From Tabrizicola_A sp965284335 (GTDB taxonomy: Bacteria; Pseudomonadota; Alphaproteobacteria; Rhodobacterales; Rhodobacteraceae), in assembly GCF_965284335.1 (NCBI RefSeq), contig NZ_OZ260076.1: 64,000 nucleotides of DNA. The stretch is one strand, 5' to 3'. The notes beneath the pieces were generated by a model. That model saw only the letters and a list, made by a program, of their open reading frames with translations. It searched no databases and was not told the origin of the DNA. A program made the translations under genes and the position numbers. The number at the start of each line of letters is the position of its first letter. Position 1 is the stretch's first letter. Below are positions 1 to 8,199 of this stretch, in pieces.

Positions 1-600
1 GCGCTCCTCAACAGCGTGGGCGTCGATGTGGTGTTCATCCCCTCGCCGGATGAAGTTTATCCCGACGGCTATATGACCACGGTTTCCGTGGGCGGCGTGT
101 CTGAGCCTTTGGAGGGCCGTATGCGGCCGGGCCATTTCGATGGCGTGGCCACCGTGGTGACCAAGCTTTTTGGCATGACCGAGGCGCATCGCGGCTATTT
201 CGGGCAAAAGGACTGGCAGCAGTTGCAGGTTGTGCTGCGGCTGGTGCGCGATCTGAACCTGCCTGTGACGGTTGTAGGCTGCGAAACCATCCGTGAGGCG
301 GATGGGCTTGCCATGTCCTCGCGCAATGTGCGGCTGACCGAGCAAGGCCGCGCCGTGGCCCATGTGCTTTACACCGCCATCACCACCGCCGCCGAAGATA
401 TCCGCGCCGGGCAATCCGACCGCATGGCCATTCGCGAGGCCGCCGAAAAGGTCCGCGCCGCGGGCTTTGAACGGGTGGAATATATCGAGCTGCGCGACGC
501 CGAAACGCTGATGCCGTCTGACGACGTCCGCCGCCCCCGCCGCATGCTGGCCGCCGCATGGCTTGATGGCGTGCGCCTGATCGACAATATCCCGGTCTGA
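1..600 (+). CDS. panC: Pantothenate synthetase, C-terminal part
   Basis: Pantoate--beta-alanine ligase, the ATP-dependent last step of pantothenate synthesis in the cytosol. The frame is open to base 1 (first codons read ALLNSVGVDVVF), so the gene starts upstream of the window and the GTG at 16 is not its start. About 200 residues of a family that is usually near 280 aa are present. Visible family motifs are GHFDGVATVVTKLF (pantoate and ATP pocket), GQKDWQQLQ and AMSSRN, the KMSKS-like nucleotidyltransferase loop. The stop TGA at 598-600 lies inside the first unit of a 14-base tandem repeat. No downstream gene is close enough to be coupled. Confidence 0.95.
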   Translation, partial: ALLNSVGVDVVFIPSPDEVYPDGYMTTVSVGGVSEPLEGRMRPGHFDGVATVVTKLFGMTEAHRGYFGQKDWQQLQVVLRLVRDLNLPVTVVGCETIREADGLAMSSRNVRLTEQGRAVAHVLYTAITTAAEDIRAGQSDRMAIREAAEKVRAAGFERVEYIELRDAETLMPSDDVRRPRRMLAAAWLDGVRLIDNIPV

Positions 601-632
601 CCCTCCCGGTTTGGCCCTCCCGGTTTGGCCCT
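591..632. repeat. 14-base tandem repeat across the panC stop codon
   Basis: Three head-to-tail units: 591-604 (cccggtctgaccct, holding the panC stop), 605-618 and 619-632 (both cccggtttggccct). The second and third units are identical; the first differs at two bases, which create the stop. It looks like replication slippage at the gene end. Confidence 0.85.
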
Positions 633-661
633 CCTCGTGCGGCTTGCGCCTTCTCGTCGGG
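629..661 (+). repeat. Copy of a gene-end repeat (CTCGTCGG family)
   Basis: The stretch ccctcctcg...cttctcgtcggg resembles elements at 14124-14163, 23322-23350 and 39846-39873, all directly after gene ends. Here it follows panC. It is probably part of a terminator or mRNA 3'-end element. This copy is the most degenerate. Confidence 0.45.
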
Positions 662-776
662 GGTATCATTCCCGATTGCAGCCGCCCTTGACATGGGCAA
701 GGATGCCTTAGGGTTGTGCCCGTCTATCTCAGCCCCATTTGTTTTTTCATTTTCCCCAGCCACGGGGGGATGTATT

Positions 777-797
777 GATGTAAAAGATCATTACATC
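777..797. promoter_or_regulatory. Inverted repeat upstream of the AAA gene cluster
   Basis: gatgtaa (777-783) and ttacatc (791-797) form a perfect 7-bp inverted repeat with a 7-base spacer, 28 bases before the first ATG of the cluster. Spacing and symmetry suit a dimeric repressor or activator site. Further upstream, cttgac at 687-692 and ccttag at 706-711, 13 bases apart, weakly resemble a heat-shock sigma promoter. Function is inferred; no regulator gene is adjacent. Confidence 0.35.
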
Positions 798-825
798 TCT
801 CCTCTGACCAGTTCACACGGAGAGC

Positions 826-1899
826 ATGATGGCCAATTTCGAAGCGCAAATTCAGGAAAGCCAGAAACAGGTTGCCGAGGCGCAGGCGAAGATTTCCGCC
901 ATCACCGCCCAGATCGACACAGCCCGCAGCCGGCTGGATCAGGGCCTGTCGATCGACGTGGAAACCGCGACGCTGGACGATGTGACCAAACATACCGAGG
1001 TGATGAACGCCAATATCGCCGAGCTGATCATGGGGCTGGATGACGTCACCGCAGGGTTTTCCAAAGACTTTGACGAGATGCGATCTAAGACCGGGATGGA
1101 AAGCTTTATCGGCATCTTTTCCACCGCCAAAGCGGAATCGATGCGCCAAGAACGGCTGCGCACCGCCTCGATTGATGACAAGCTGCAAGATCTGATCGCC
1201 AAATCCGACGTGATCGTGCGGCTGTTGCAGGGCCAGCTTGACCTTTTGAACAGCCAAAAATCGCGGGTTGAGGTCAACCTGTCAGACACCTTGAACCAGC
1301 GCGAGGGTGCCGTCGCCGCCCTTGAAGGCGTGCGCGCCGAGATCACCGCGCTCGACCCCAAGATCATCGAATTGGAAAACAAAATTGCGGTCGAACAAGA
1401 CGCCGCCGCCCGCACCAAACTGGAAACCGATCTGGCCGCGCTGAACGCGCGCTACAACGCGCTGGTGCAGGATGAACAGGTGCAACTGGCCAAAAGCCAG
1501 ACCCTTGAACGCTATATCGAAAAGGGCAAAACTTGGGTGGACAGCCTGACCAATCAGGCCGCCACCCAACTGGTGCTGATCAACAAGCTGCAAACCGACA
1601 CCAAACAGCGCGTGGTCCTTTATGACGCGCTGACCTCCAGCCTGAAAACCGCCCAGCAGCAGGACGTGGCGCATCGGATCAACGAAATCGGCGTGAAAAC
1701 CGACCAAGAGGCGCAGGCCGCCATGGCCGCCATCGGCGCGGCCACCAACCAGAAAATGGCCGACATGCTCGAGGCGCATGAAGGCCACATGGTCTTTGCC
1801 CGCGAGATTTTGGAGCAAAAGGCCAAGGCCGACGAACGCTTTGCCCGCCGCTTTGCCAAGATCGTCGAGAAACACGACAAAAACGCCTATGGGGGTTAA
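826..1899 (+). CDS. Coiled-coil protein, first gene of AAA cluster
   Basis: I do not recognise a named family. The 357-residue product is almost entirely helical and heptad-rich: long coiled coils at roughly residues 1-40 and 100-240, then a glutamine/alanine-rich helical tail ending KNAYGG. It has no signal peptide, no membrane span and no cysteine, so it is a soluble cytosolic protein. The overall look, a long coiled coil with a C-terminal amphipathic bundle, loosely recalls TelA-type tellurite-resistance proteins, but I see no diagnostic motif. Two ATGs stand at 826 and 829 behind a GGAG. The next gene starts 4 bases after the stop, so the two are likely co-translated. A structural or adaptor partner for the AAA ATPase is my inference. 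Confidence 0.8.
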   Translation: MMANFEAQIQESQKQVAEAQAKISAITAQIDTARSRLDQGLSIDVETATLDDVTKHTEVMNANIAELIMGLDDVTAGFSKDFDEMRSKTGMESFIGIFSTAKAESMRQERLRTASIDDKLQDLIAKSDVIVRLLQGQLDLLNSQKSRVEVNLSDTLNQREGAVAALEGVRAEITALDPKIIELENKIAVEQDAAARTKLETDLAALNARYNALVQDEQVQLAKSQTLERYIEKGKTWVDSLTNQAATQLVLINKLQTDTKQRVVLYDALTSSLKTAQQQDVAHRINEIGVKTDQEAQAAMAAIGAATNQKMADMLEAHEGHMVFAREILEQKAKADERFARRFAKIVEKHDKNAYGG

Positions 1900-1902
1900 A
1901 GG

Positions 1903-3024
1903 GTGGCCAACCTGAAAGAGGCGCTGGTCTCGGACCATGCCCAGCTTTACGATCCCGCCATCCTGCGGCGCTATTTTGCCAAGTTTGACCGGATCACCCG
2001 CCATCTTGGCCGCGTCGCAGGCGAGGTCGAGGCCGAAGGCCGCCTGACTCGCAGCGAGGCACGGGTGCTTGGCACCTATCTGACGGCCCTCAGCACCACC
2101 TTCAACGCCCTTGGCCACAAATACCTGATGACAGGCCAAAGCGACACCGCCCCGCGCCTGACCTTCGACCGCCACGAGTCCGGCTTTCCCGTGGCACAAG
2201 AGCTGATGACAATGGCGCTGGATGCGGCCCAAGTGGACAAGCACCTTGCCGGCATGGCCTCGGAGGCGGAACTGAAAGACCGCATGCTGCGCCAGATCGT
2301 CGGCGATCTGACCGTGCCGACCGCCCTGCAATTCGCCCTCAGCCAAAGGCTCTATTATGAGGCGCTGGCAGCCGGCGGCCTTTTCTGGGCGCGCAACGAC
2401 CCGCAGGCGCAATTCATCGCCGATATCGGCCCCCGGCGCCATTTCCTGATCCATTGGGCGGTCTGGGACAGCCAGAGCAACCTGCCGGTGGTCTATCTTT
2501 TCGATGTGCAGGATTCGGGACGCAAACCCCTGCCGAATGACGACCGCCGCTGGCCTCTTGTGCAACAGGGGCTGATGGCGCAATCGGTGGGGGGGCTGAA
2601 ACTTCTGACCATGGCGCAAGGCTTTGACAAGGATTTCGAGGCGATCCACCCCAAACGCCTGCGCCGCCTGACGCTTGGCCCGATGCACAGCCACGACTTC
2701 ACCCTGCAATCGGGGCCGATCTCGGATGTCCTGAAGGCCGCTCAGGCCCCCGATGGGCTGGACTGGGCACTGGTCTGGACGGTCGAGGACCTCATCTCGG
2801 ACCGCGAGGAAGAGGTGAAAGACGGCTGGTTCGCCACCGCCAACCGCCAGATCTGGAAGCTCGACCCGGTCCACGGCATCGACAGCGGCACCACTTTGAC
2901 CGAGCGCATGGTGATCCTCTCCGAGCAGGTCTTTCAGGCGCTGGTCGAGGTGAACGCACCGGGCCTGCGCCCCTATCGCAAATTCGTGGTCGGCGCAGGT
3001 GGGCGCATCATCCCGGCGCTGTGA
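1903..3024 (+). CDS. Uncharacterised 373-aa protein of the AAA cluster
   Basis: Unrecognised soluble protein. It starts with GTG 4 bases after the preceding stop, which implies translational coupling. The N-terminal third is helical (residues about 10-75, with several RxLGRVAGEVEAEGRL-like amphipathic stretches). The middle (about 150-260) alternates strands and short helices, including RRHFLIHWAVWDSQSNLP. The C-terminal end VVGAGGRIIPAL is strand-rich. There are no transmembrane segments, signal peptide, nucleotide-binding loop or obvious metal site. It probably forms a complex with the products of the flanking genes. The palindromic element that follows may separate it transcriptionally from the ATPase gene. 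Confidence 0.75.
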   Translation: MANLKEALVSDHAQLYDPAILRRYFAKFDRITRHLGRVAGEVEAEGRLTRSEARVLGTYLTALSTTFNALGHKYLMTGQSDTAPRLTFDRHESGFPVAQELMTMALDAAQVDKHLAGMASEAELKDRMLRQIVGDLTVPTALQFALSQRLYYEALAAGGLFWARNDPQAQFIADIGPRRHFLIHWAVWDSQSNLPVVYLFDVQDSGRKPLPNDDRRWPLVQQGLMAQSVGGLKLLTMAQGFDKDFEAIHPKRLRRLTLGPMHSHDFTLQSGPISDVLKAAQAPDGLDWALVWTVEDLISDREEEVKDGWFATANRQIWKLDPVHGIDSGTTLTERMVILSEQVFQALVEVNAPGLRPYRKFVVGAGGRIIPAL

Positions 3025-3033
3025 GCGTGGCAA

Positions 3034-3118
3034 CCCCCGGGGGCCAGCCCCCGGACCCCGGGGATATTTGGGAACAGATGAAGGGATTTGCGGAGTTCAT
3101 CTGTTCTTAAATATCCCC
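3034..3118. repeat. Palindromic gene-end element with two stem-loops
   Basis: A GC hairpin (ccgggggc 3037-3044 / gcccccgg 3047-3054, 2-base loop) is followed by a long stem: 3060-3082 pairs with 3096-3118 at 21 of 23 positions around a 13-base loop. Pieces of the same element, an ATATT-like core next to cccgccggagg or ggggg tracts, recur near 14005-14052, 20352-20400 and 30515-30541. It lies between two genes of one cluster, so it could act as a partial terminator or an mRNA stabiliser. Confidence 0.7.
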
Positions 3119-3165
3119 GCCGGAGGCCCCGGCCTGCCAAGGGAACGGACTTTGGAGAGTGAGAG

Positions 3166-5094
3166 ATGACGACGCGCGACACGATGGAATTGAGGGAAGC
3201 GGCGATCAAGGCGCAGTATGAGGTCGCTCTTGGGCTGATCTCGGGTTTTGACCACGCGCCGCGCTTGGCCCGCGCGATGACGCCGGAACGGCAGGAAGAG
3301 CGTTCGCCCGGCATTGGGGCGCGGCCTCGGTTCCGCTCGACCGTGCCGGGGATGGTGACGCGACCCGCCGCGCGGCCGGGGGGCGTGCGGCTTTATGAGC
3401 GGATCGAGGGCTTGGGCGATGGGCTTTTGTCGCCGGTGCAGGCGGCGGCGCTCAATGCGTTGCGGCGGGGGCTGGCGATTGCCTTGGCGCTGGGCGAGGC
3501 GGTTTCGGCGCAATCGGGGCTCGCGGAGTTGAAGAAGGCCAATCTTGAGGGCCGCCTGCCCGAGGCCAAGCGCGCCGAGTTCACCGATCTTCTGGCCGGT
3601 GAGGCCTTGGCGGTGCTTTACACCTTTGCCAATGCCACGGCCTTTCTTCTGGCCCCGCATCTCGGGCCGACCACCGTCGAGATCGGCGAGGTGGAGGAGG
3701 TGTTGACCGACAACGCCCCCCTCGCCTTGCAGGGTGCGCTTTGGGAGTTGGATCAGGACATCGCCCTTTTTGCCAGTGACGAGCCCCGCCTGATCGCCAC
3801 CCTCGCCGCCTTTGCCGAGGCGCTGATGGCCAAGGTCGCGCTTCGGGCGCAGACCGCGGGCGGCACGGCGGCCTTTACCGGCTCGGCCTGGACGGTCGAG
3901 GCCGATGGGCTGGCGATCAACGGGTTCAAACCGGCGCGGGCGTCGAAAGGTGGCGCGCTGAGCATGCAGTTCAAGAAACCGCAGGAGGTGGTGGGCAACC
4001 ACATTGCCAAATACCAATCCATGCGGCTTGCCAAGATGCTGATGGCCTATGATTTCGACCGCCGCCTCAACCCCTTTGCCGAGCTGGGCGGCTTTATCTT
4101 TACCTTCATGGGCGATGGCAAACCCGGCACCGGCAAGACCACGCTCATCCAGATGATGGCCGGGATGCTCAATGATTACTGCAAGGTCGCAGGCTACCCC
4201 TTCCGCTATCAGAACTTCTCCATCGACCAGATCGACAGCTATCAGGGCAAATCCGGCCAGAACGCCAAGGCCTTCATCGACGCGGTGCTGGACCCCACGG
4301 TCATCGGCTTTGGCACCATCGACGACATTGACCAAGTGGCGGGCAAGCGCGGCGACCGGCAATCCTCGGCGGGCCAGCAAGAGGTGACGGCGGTCTTCAT
4401 GCAGGCCTTTGCCGGGGCCAATACCGTGGTGCGCGGCAATTGCACCTTTGGGATGTTTTCGAACTTCCCCGAAAACGTCGATGATGCGCTGCGCCAGCGG
4501 GCGGGCGCGCGGTTCTTGGTCGATGGCCCGCAAACCCGCGAGGATTACGTTGATATCCTGAGCCTTCTCTTGGGCAAGAACCACCAGATCCCCTTGGGCG
4601 AGCATGACCTTTTTGCCGCCCAAGAGATCAAAAAGGCCGTCGTCGCCAGTTTCGAGGGCCATTCGCGCCCGCATGAGGCGGGGCTGGTCACGGTCTGGGA
4701 CAAGGTGGCGGGCGAGATTGGCCCCTTGGACACGATTGCCAAGCTGGGGGCTTACCTGAAGGCCATCCAAGAGGCCGACCCCCGCTTTACCGGCCGCGCG
4801 ATCAAGAACATCACCGATGCGGTCAAGGTGCGGGCGATGGATTTCGACCTGCCCGACATCTGGATGGAAAACCCCGATCTGTTCCTCTTCAAACCCTATG
4901 ACGACAAACTGGCGATGATCCGGGGGTTGATGCAGCCGATCACGGTTGAGATGGTGGTGCAGGAGATCAACCGCTATGCGGACAGCGAATTCCGCTATTC
5001 CGACAAGTCGGATGAGGTGGCGATTGAAGGCATGGTGCGGGAGTTTGGCCGGACGGAAGAGGCGAAACGGCGGTATTTGGAGGGTAAGGGGTGA
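3166..5094 (+). CDS. AAA-family ATPase, centre of the cluster
   Basis: A 642-residue AAA ATPase. Residues 1-300 form an N-terminal region of no recognised family. The ATPase core follows: Walker A GKPGTGKTT near 318-326, Walker B-like GFGTIDDID near 380-388, then a sensor/arginine-finger stretch GMFSNFPENVDDALRQR near 428-445. The paired arginines and the N-P-E-N-V-D-D-A-L-R pattern resemble classic AAA remodellers (Vps4/p97 type) more than DNA-loading ATPases. A helical C-terminal region of about 140 residues ends the protein. The substrate is unknown. ATG at 3166 has a GGAGAG-type ribosome site. The stop TGA overlaps the next gene's GTG start (GTGA), so the two are coupled. Confidence 0.85.
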   Translation: MTTRDTMELREAAIKAQYEVALGLISGFDHAPRLARAMTPERQEERSPGIGARPRFRSTVPGMVTRPAARPGGVRLYERIEGLGDGLLSPVQAAALNALRRGLAIALALGEAVSAQSGLAELKKANLEGRLPEAKRAEFTDLLAGEALAVLYTFANATAFLLAPHLGPTTVEIGEVEEVLTDNAPLALQGALWELDQDIALFASDEPRLIATLAAFAEALMAKVALRAQTAGGTAAFTGSAWTVEADGLAINGFKPARASKGGALSMQFKKPQEVVGNHIAKYQSMRLAKMLMAYDFDRRLNPFAELGGFIFTFMGDGKPGTGKTTLIQMMAGMLNDYCKVAGYPFRYQNFSIDQIDSYQGKSGQNAKAFIDAVLDPTVIGFGTIDDIDQVAGKRGDRQSSAGQQEVTAVFMQAFAGANTVVRGNCTFGMFSNFPENVDDALRQRAGARFLVDGPQTREDYVDILSLLLGKNHQIPLGEHDLFAAQEIKKAVVASFEGHSRPHEAGLVTVWDKVAGEIGPLDTIAKLGAYLKAIQEADPRFTGRAIKNITDAVKVRAMDFDLPDIWMENPDLFLFKPYDDKLAMIRGLMQPITVEMVVQEINRYADSEFRYSDKSDEVAIEGMVREFGRTEEAKRRYLEGKG

Positions 5095-5906
5095 GTAGTG
5101 AAGAAGAAACGCCCAAATGGCGGACGCCCACGAACTTTGGAATAGCGCTTACCCTAATTGTCTTCCTGGGTTTCATTGCGATGGCACGGCAACGCAACTG
5201 CGTTTTGCTGCCGACGGAAGTTCTGGAGTGCCGAACGAATTGGGCTCGGTTCTTGGATGCGCCCCCCAACGAAATGGGCGATACGCTCGCAGGATTTGCA
5301 GGCGTTCTGGCTTTTGTTTGGATCATCATAACCGTTTCGATTCAGGGGTATGAGCTTCATGCGCAGCGGAAAGAGCTGGAACTTACGAGGCGCGAATTGA
5401 AGCTGGCGCGTAAGGCACAAGAGAAGCAACTTGAGGTTATGCAGAAACAGGCCGATATTTTTGTGGATGAGCAAAGATCACGAGCCCAAGCTGAACACAA
5501 GGAAACCTTAGACGTCGCGCTTACCAGAATTGCATACAAATCTCTCGAGCTTTGCAACGTTGGTGCTACAATCTTGTCGCGTGATAGTGAAAGCTTGGAA
5601 TGCACCTTACACATTTTTTCCGGGTATGACGGTGAACAGAATTTGGACTTCTTTTTGCAAAACAGCCACCAATCTGCGGTGGCAAATCTGCATTTTCTGA
5701 GCAAAGAAACAGACAGGATTATTGCAATCCATCGCTCGACGAGAAGCAACGCTGTGATCCTGGCATCCTACTTTGAAGAAGTATTGGATATGCGAGAGAG
5801 TCTCTCAGTGGGGCAACAATTACGCATCGACGCTCTTCGAATTGAGGAAGTGCATATGCTTCTTAGAGCGCTAATGGCTTCCGATAAATGGTGGGAAGAA
5901 GCATGA
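5091..5906 (+). CDS. 2-TM coiled-coil protein, Abi-like, probably acquired
   Basis: A 271-aa membrane protein of no named family that I can assign. Helix 1 spans residues 16-32 and helix 2 about 65-84; a charged coiled coil (ELHAQRKELELTRRELKLAR, about 88-140) follows, then a soluble C-terminal domain of 130 residues. A membrane hairpin running straight into a Q-x-ELxLTRxEL coiled coil is common among putative phage abortive-infection proteins; that link is from memory, not a search. Base composition is visibly AT-richer than both neighbours, and codon use differs (many AAT, TTT, GAA). Yet it shares GTGA with the ATPase stop and ATGA with the next start, so it is tightly built into the operon. 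Confidence 0.8.
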   Translation: MSSEEETPKWRTPTNFGIALTLIVFLGFIAMARQRNCVLLPTEVLECRTNWARFLDAPPNEMGDTLAGFAGVLAFVWIIITVSIQGYELHAQRKELELTRRELKLARKAQEKQLEVMQKQADIFVDEQRSRAQAEHKETLDVALTRIAYKSLELCNVGATILSRDSESLECTLHIFSGYDGEQNLDFFLQNSHQSAVANLHFLSKETDRIIAIHRSTRSNAVILASYFEEVLDMRESLSVGQQLRIDALRIEEVHMLLRALMASDKWWEEA

Positions 5907-7252
5907 ACCGCCTCATCTCCGCTGGCCTCATGTTCGGCAATCTGATCGAGGTCTCCTCCCCCGCCCTTGTCGAACGCTACAACCGCGCGCTCCAGCATCT
6001 GACGGGCAAGACCACAGGGCTTGCCGATTTCCACATCGACATCTCGGGCTACTCCCCCGAGATCGGCGATGAATTCAATGACCCCGGGTATCTCAACCCC
6101 AGCGGGGCCAACCGGCAATTCATCCTGCTGACCACGGGCCAGAAAACCGCGCCGCTTTTGAACATGAAATTCTCCACCGCCCGCGGCATCCTGCGTCAGT
6201 TCATCGAGGCCAATGAGGCGCAGTTATTCGCCCTGACCGCCCGCGATGCGGTTTGCGGCGAATTGCAGGGCTCGGTCTATGACCTCTCCACCCCGGCGCG
6301 GCTGTTGGACATGAAGCAGATCACGGTCGAGGCCGATACCATCGGCGGCCATGTGGCCGATGCCGAAAAGCTGGCCACGCTCATCAGCCGCTTTCGCACC
6401 GAACCCGATGGCTGGCGCGACGAGGCGCTGATTGCCCAGATGATCGGGCTGGCCGAGAAGACCGGCGATGTCACCCGCGTGCCGATCAGCCTGCCTGCGA
6501 TGACCTTTTCGCAGCCGAATTTCTGGACCAGCCATTTCGGCGGGATCTACATCTTTCAAGACCTGCCCCATCCCGGCGTGATCTCGACCCTGCCGCGCGA
6601 CAGCTTGGGCGCCCTGCCGATTGCACAGGTGATGGACATCACCCGGCGCAACCAGATCGCCGACTGGCTGGATCGCAATGGCCTTGTGGAACCCATCGTG
6701 CAGGCGCGGGGCTTGGACGCGGCGGCCATCCTGCGCCAGAAGATGGATTTCATCCTTGTCGAGGCGGCCGAGGCGCTGAAGATCGACATCGCCGATGCCC
6801 GCCGCACCGAACTGCGCAAGATCGCCTATCGCTTGGGCGATGCGCTGCCCGATGAATTCCTCGGCCTCGCCGGGCTCTTGCGCTGGGTCGAAGGGGCCGG
6901 GCCATGGCCGCGCATCACCTCGGAACATGCCTGCTATTTCTACACGCTGCGCGCCGCCCCCGGCAAAGACCGCGATCTGGTGAACATGCTCCTCAGCGAA
7001 CTTGCCCCTATGGACGTGCGCCAGCTTTTCATCACCCACAAGGAACTCTTCTACGCCCATTACGCCCGCTGGTCCGACCGCAAGCGCCATTGGGTGGCCG
7101 ATTTTCTGGAACGCGAATACAAGGTGGATGCCCAAGGCGCGCGCGAGGCGCTTTTTGGGCCAGAACCATCAATGGATGCCCCCGACCGGGGACAGCCCCG
7201 CGCGGCGCGCGATGTCGGGCCAAAGGTCGGCCCCTGGGGAGGACGGCGATGA
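5903..7252 (+). CDS. Uncharacterised 449-aa protein (possibly DUF6638)
   Basis: A soluble protein whose family I would tentatively call DUF6638 from memory; no catalytic motif is visible. ATG at 5903 overlaps the previous stop as ATGA and is preferred over an in-frame ATG at 5888. Features seen are an N-terminal segment with LMFGNLIEVSSPALVERYN, a mixed alpha/beta middle, and a helical C-terminal half with many acidic and basic pairs. The last 25 residues are proline- and glycine-rich and look disordered. The stop overlaps the next start (ATGA). A constant position behind the AAA gene suggests it is a substrate, adaptor or regulator of that ATPase, which is inference only. Confidence 0.75.
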   Translation: MNRLISAGLMFGNLIEVSSPALVERYNRALQHLTGKTTGLADFHIDISGYSPEIGDEFNDPGYLNPSGANRQFILLTTGQKTAPLLNMKFSTARGILRQFIEANEAQLFALTARDAVCGELQGSVYDLSTPARLLDMKQITVEADTIGGHVADAEKLATLISRFRTEPDGWRDEALIAQMIGLAEKTGDVTRVPISLPAMTFSQPNFWTSHFGGIYIFQDLPHPGVISTLPRDSLGALPIAQVMDITRRNQIADWLDRNGLVEPIVQARGLDAAAILRQKMDFILVEAAEALKIDIADARRTELRKIAYRLGDALPDEFLGLAGLLRWVEGAGPWPRITSEHACYFYTLRAAPGKDRDLVNMLLSELAPMDVRQLFITHKELFYAHYARWSDRKRHWVADFLEREYKVDAQGAREALFGPEPSMDAPDRGQPRAARDVGPKVGPWGGRR

Positions 7253-7530
7253 TCGGGTTGCTGCGCGCCGGGCTTTTGGCCTTTGTTCTTCTGACGGTGG
7301 TCTATCTTCTGGTCTCGATCTATTCCCGCTCGGTACGCAAGGAACGGCTGGAAAAGGAATGGGACAGCAACCCCGACAATCTGGGGGCTGAAACTTCGGC
7401 CCGCGACGCCTATATCAGGGCAGGGATGGAGGCCTATCGCCACAGCCTGCGGCGCAAGCTGATTGTGCTGGTCTATATCATTCCCATGGCGGTGGTGCTG
7501 GCAACCGCCTATGCCGTGAACCATCAGTAA
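7249..7530 (+). CDS. Small two-helix membrane protein
   Basis: A 93-aa protein with one hydrophobic helix at residues 7-26 (LLAFVLLTVVYLLVSIYS), a charged stretch of about 40 residues (KERLEKEWDSN...) and a second helix at about 70-88. It begins inside the preceding gene's stop codon (ATGA). No family is recognised. It probably anchors or senses for the cluster at the inner membrane. The next gene starts 12 bases later, so the three form one transcript. Confidence 0.75.
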   Translation: MIGLLRAGLLAFVLLTVVYLLVSIYSRSVRKERLEKEWDSNPDNLGAETSARDAYIRAGMEAYRHSLRRKLIVLVYIIPMAVVLATAYAVNHQ

Positions 7531-7542
7531 AGGGGGCCCGCC

Positions 7543-8196
7543 ATGTGGACCAAGATGAAATGGACCTTGCGGATCGTTGCGGCGCTGTTTGTGCTGGGCT
7601 TCTTGCACTACACCCTGCCGCAGCACGATATCGTGCGCGTGACGGGCACCTACAACCGGCTGACCACGGTCGGCAGCGAAAACGCCTGGGCCTATGCCTC
7701 GCCCGACAGCGGCACGCAGGAAAGCAGCTCGACCCGCGACATCCGCTTTATCGAGGCCGCCTATCCCGATGGCGATGTGATGGTCTATCGCAACGAGGAT
7801 ACCGGCTGGATCTGGCCGCCCTATTTCAAATATGACAGCGCCAATCTTCAGGCCGAGGCGGGCAATCTGAAATCGGATGCCGCCAATCCGAAATGGGTGG
7901 TGGTCACCCATTACGGCTGGCGCCTGCCGATCCTGTCGATTTACCCCAACGCCGTTTCCGTGCGCGAGGCCGAGGGCGCCGATGAAACCATCCTGCCCAT
8001 CGTTCCGGTGGTGGTGATCGCCTTCCTGCTTTTCGCCGTCTTCATGATCCGCCGCATGTGGGCGCAGTTCTGGGAACGCTCGATCGAACCCGTAGCAGCC
8101 GAGGTGGGCGAGACATGGGACGGCGTCGAGGCCAAAGCAACCGGCGCAATGGCGCGGCTCAAGGCTTGGCTCAACTCATGGAAGCGCAAAGGCTAA
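7543..8196 (+). CDS. DUF1523 family membrane protein
   Basis: A 217-aa protein matching the DUF1523 family by its start (membrane helix, then LHYTLPQHDIVRVTGT), the RNEDTGWIWPPYFKYDSA block and the VTHYGWRLPILSIYPNAVSV block. There is an N-terminal helix at 9-25, an exported or periplasmic domain of about 120 residues and a second helix near 152-170, with a basic cytosolic tail. The function of the family is not known to me. It closes the cluster. An inverted repeat just after its stop could terminate the transcript. Confidence 0.85.
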   Translation: MWTKMKWTLRIVAALFVLGFLHYTLPQHDIVRVTGTYNRLTTVGSENAWAYASPDSGTQESSSTRDIRFIEAAYPDGDVMVYRNEDTGWIWPPYFKYDSANLQAEAGNLKSDAANPKWVVVTHYGWRLPILSIYPNAVSVREAEGADETILPIVPVVVIAFLLFAVFMIRRMWAQFWERSIEPVAAEVGETWDGVEAKATGAMARLKAWLNSWKRKG

Positions 8197-8199
8197 GGC

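Noticed and set aside
1282..3033. Long minus-strand frame opposite the first two cluster genes
   Set aside because: Histidine/glutamine-rich shadow with no motif; the plus-strand genes have good ribosome sites and couplings.
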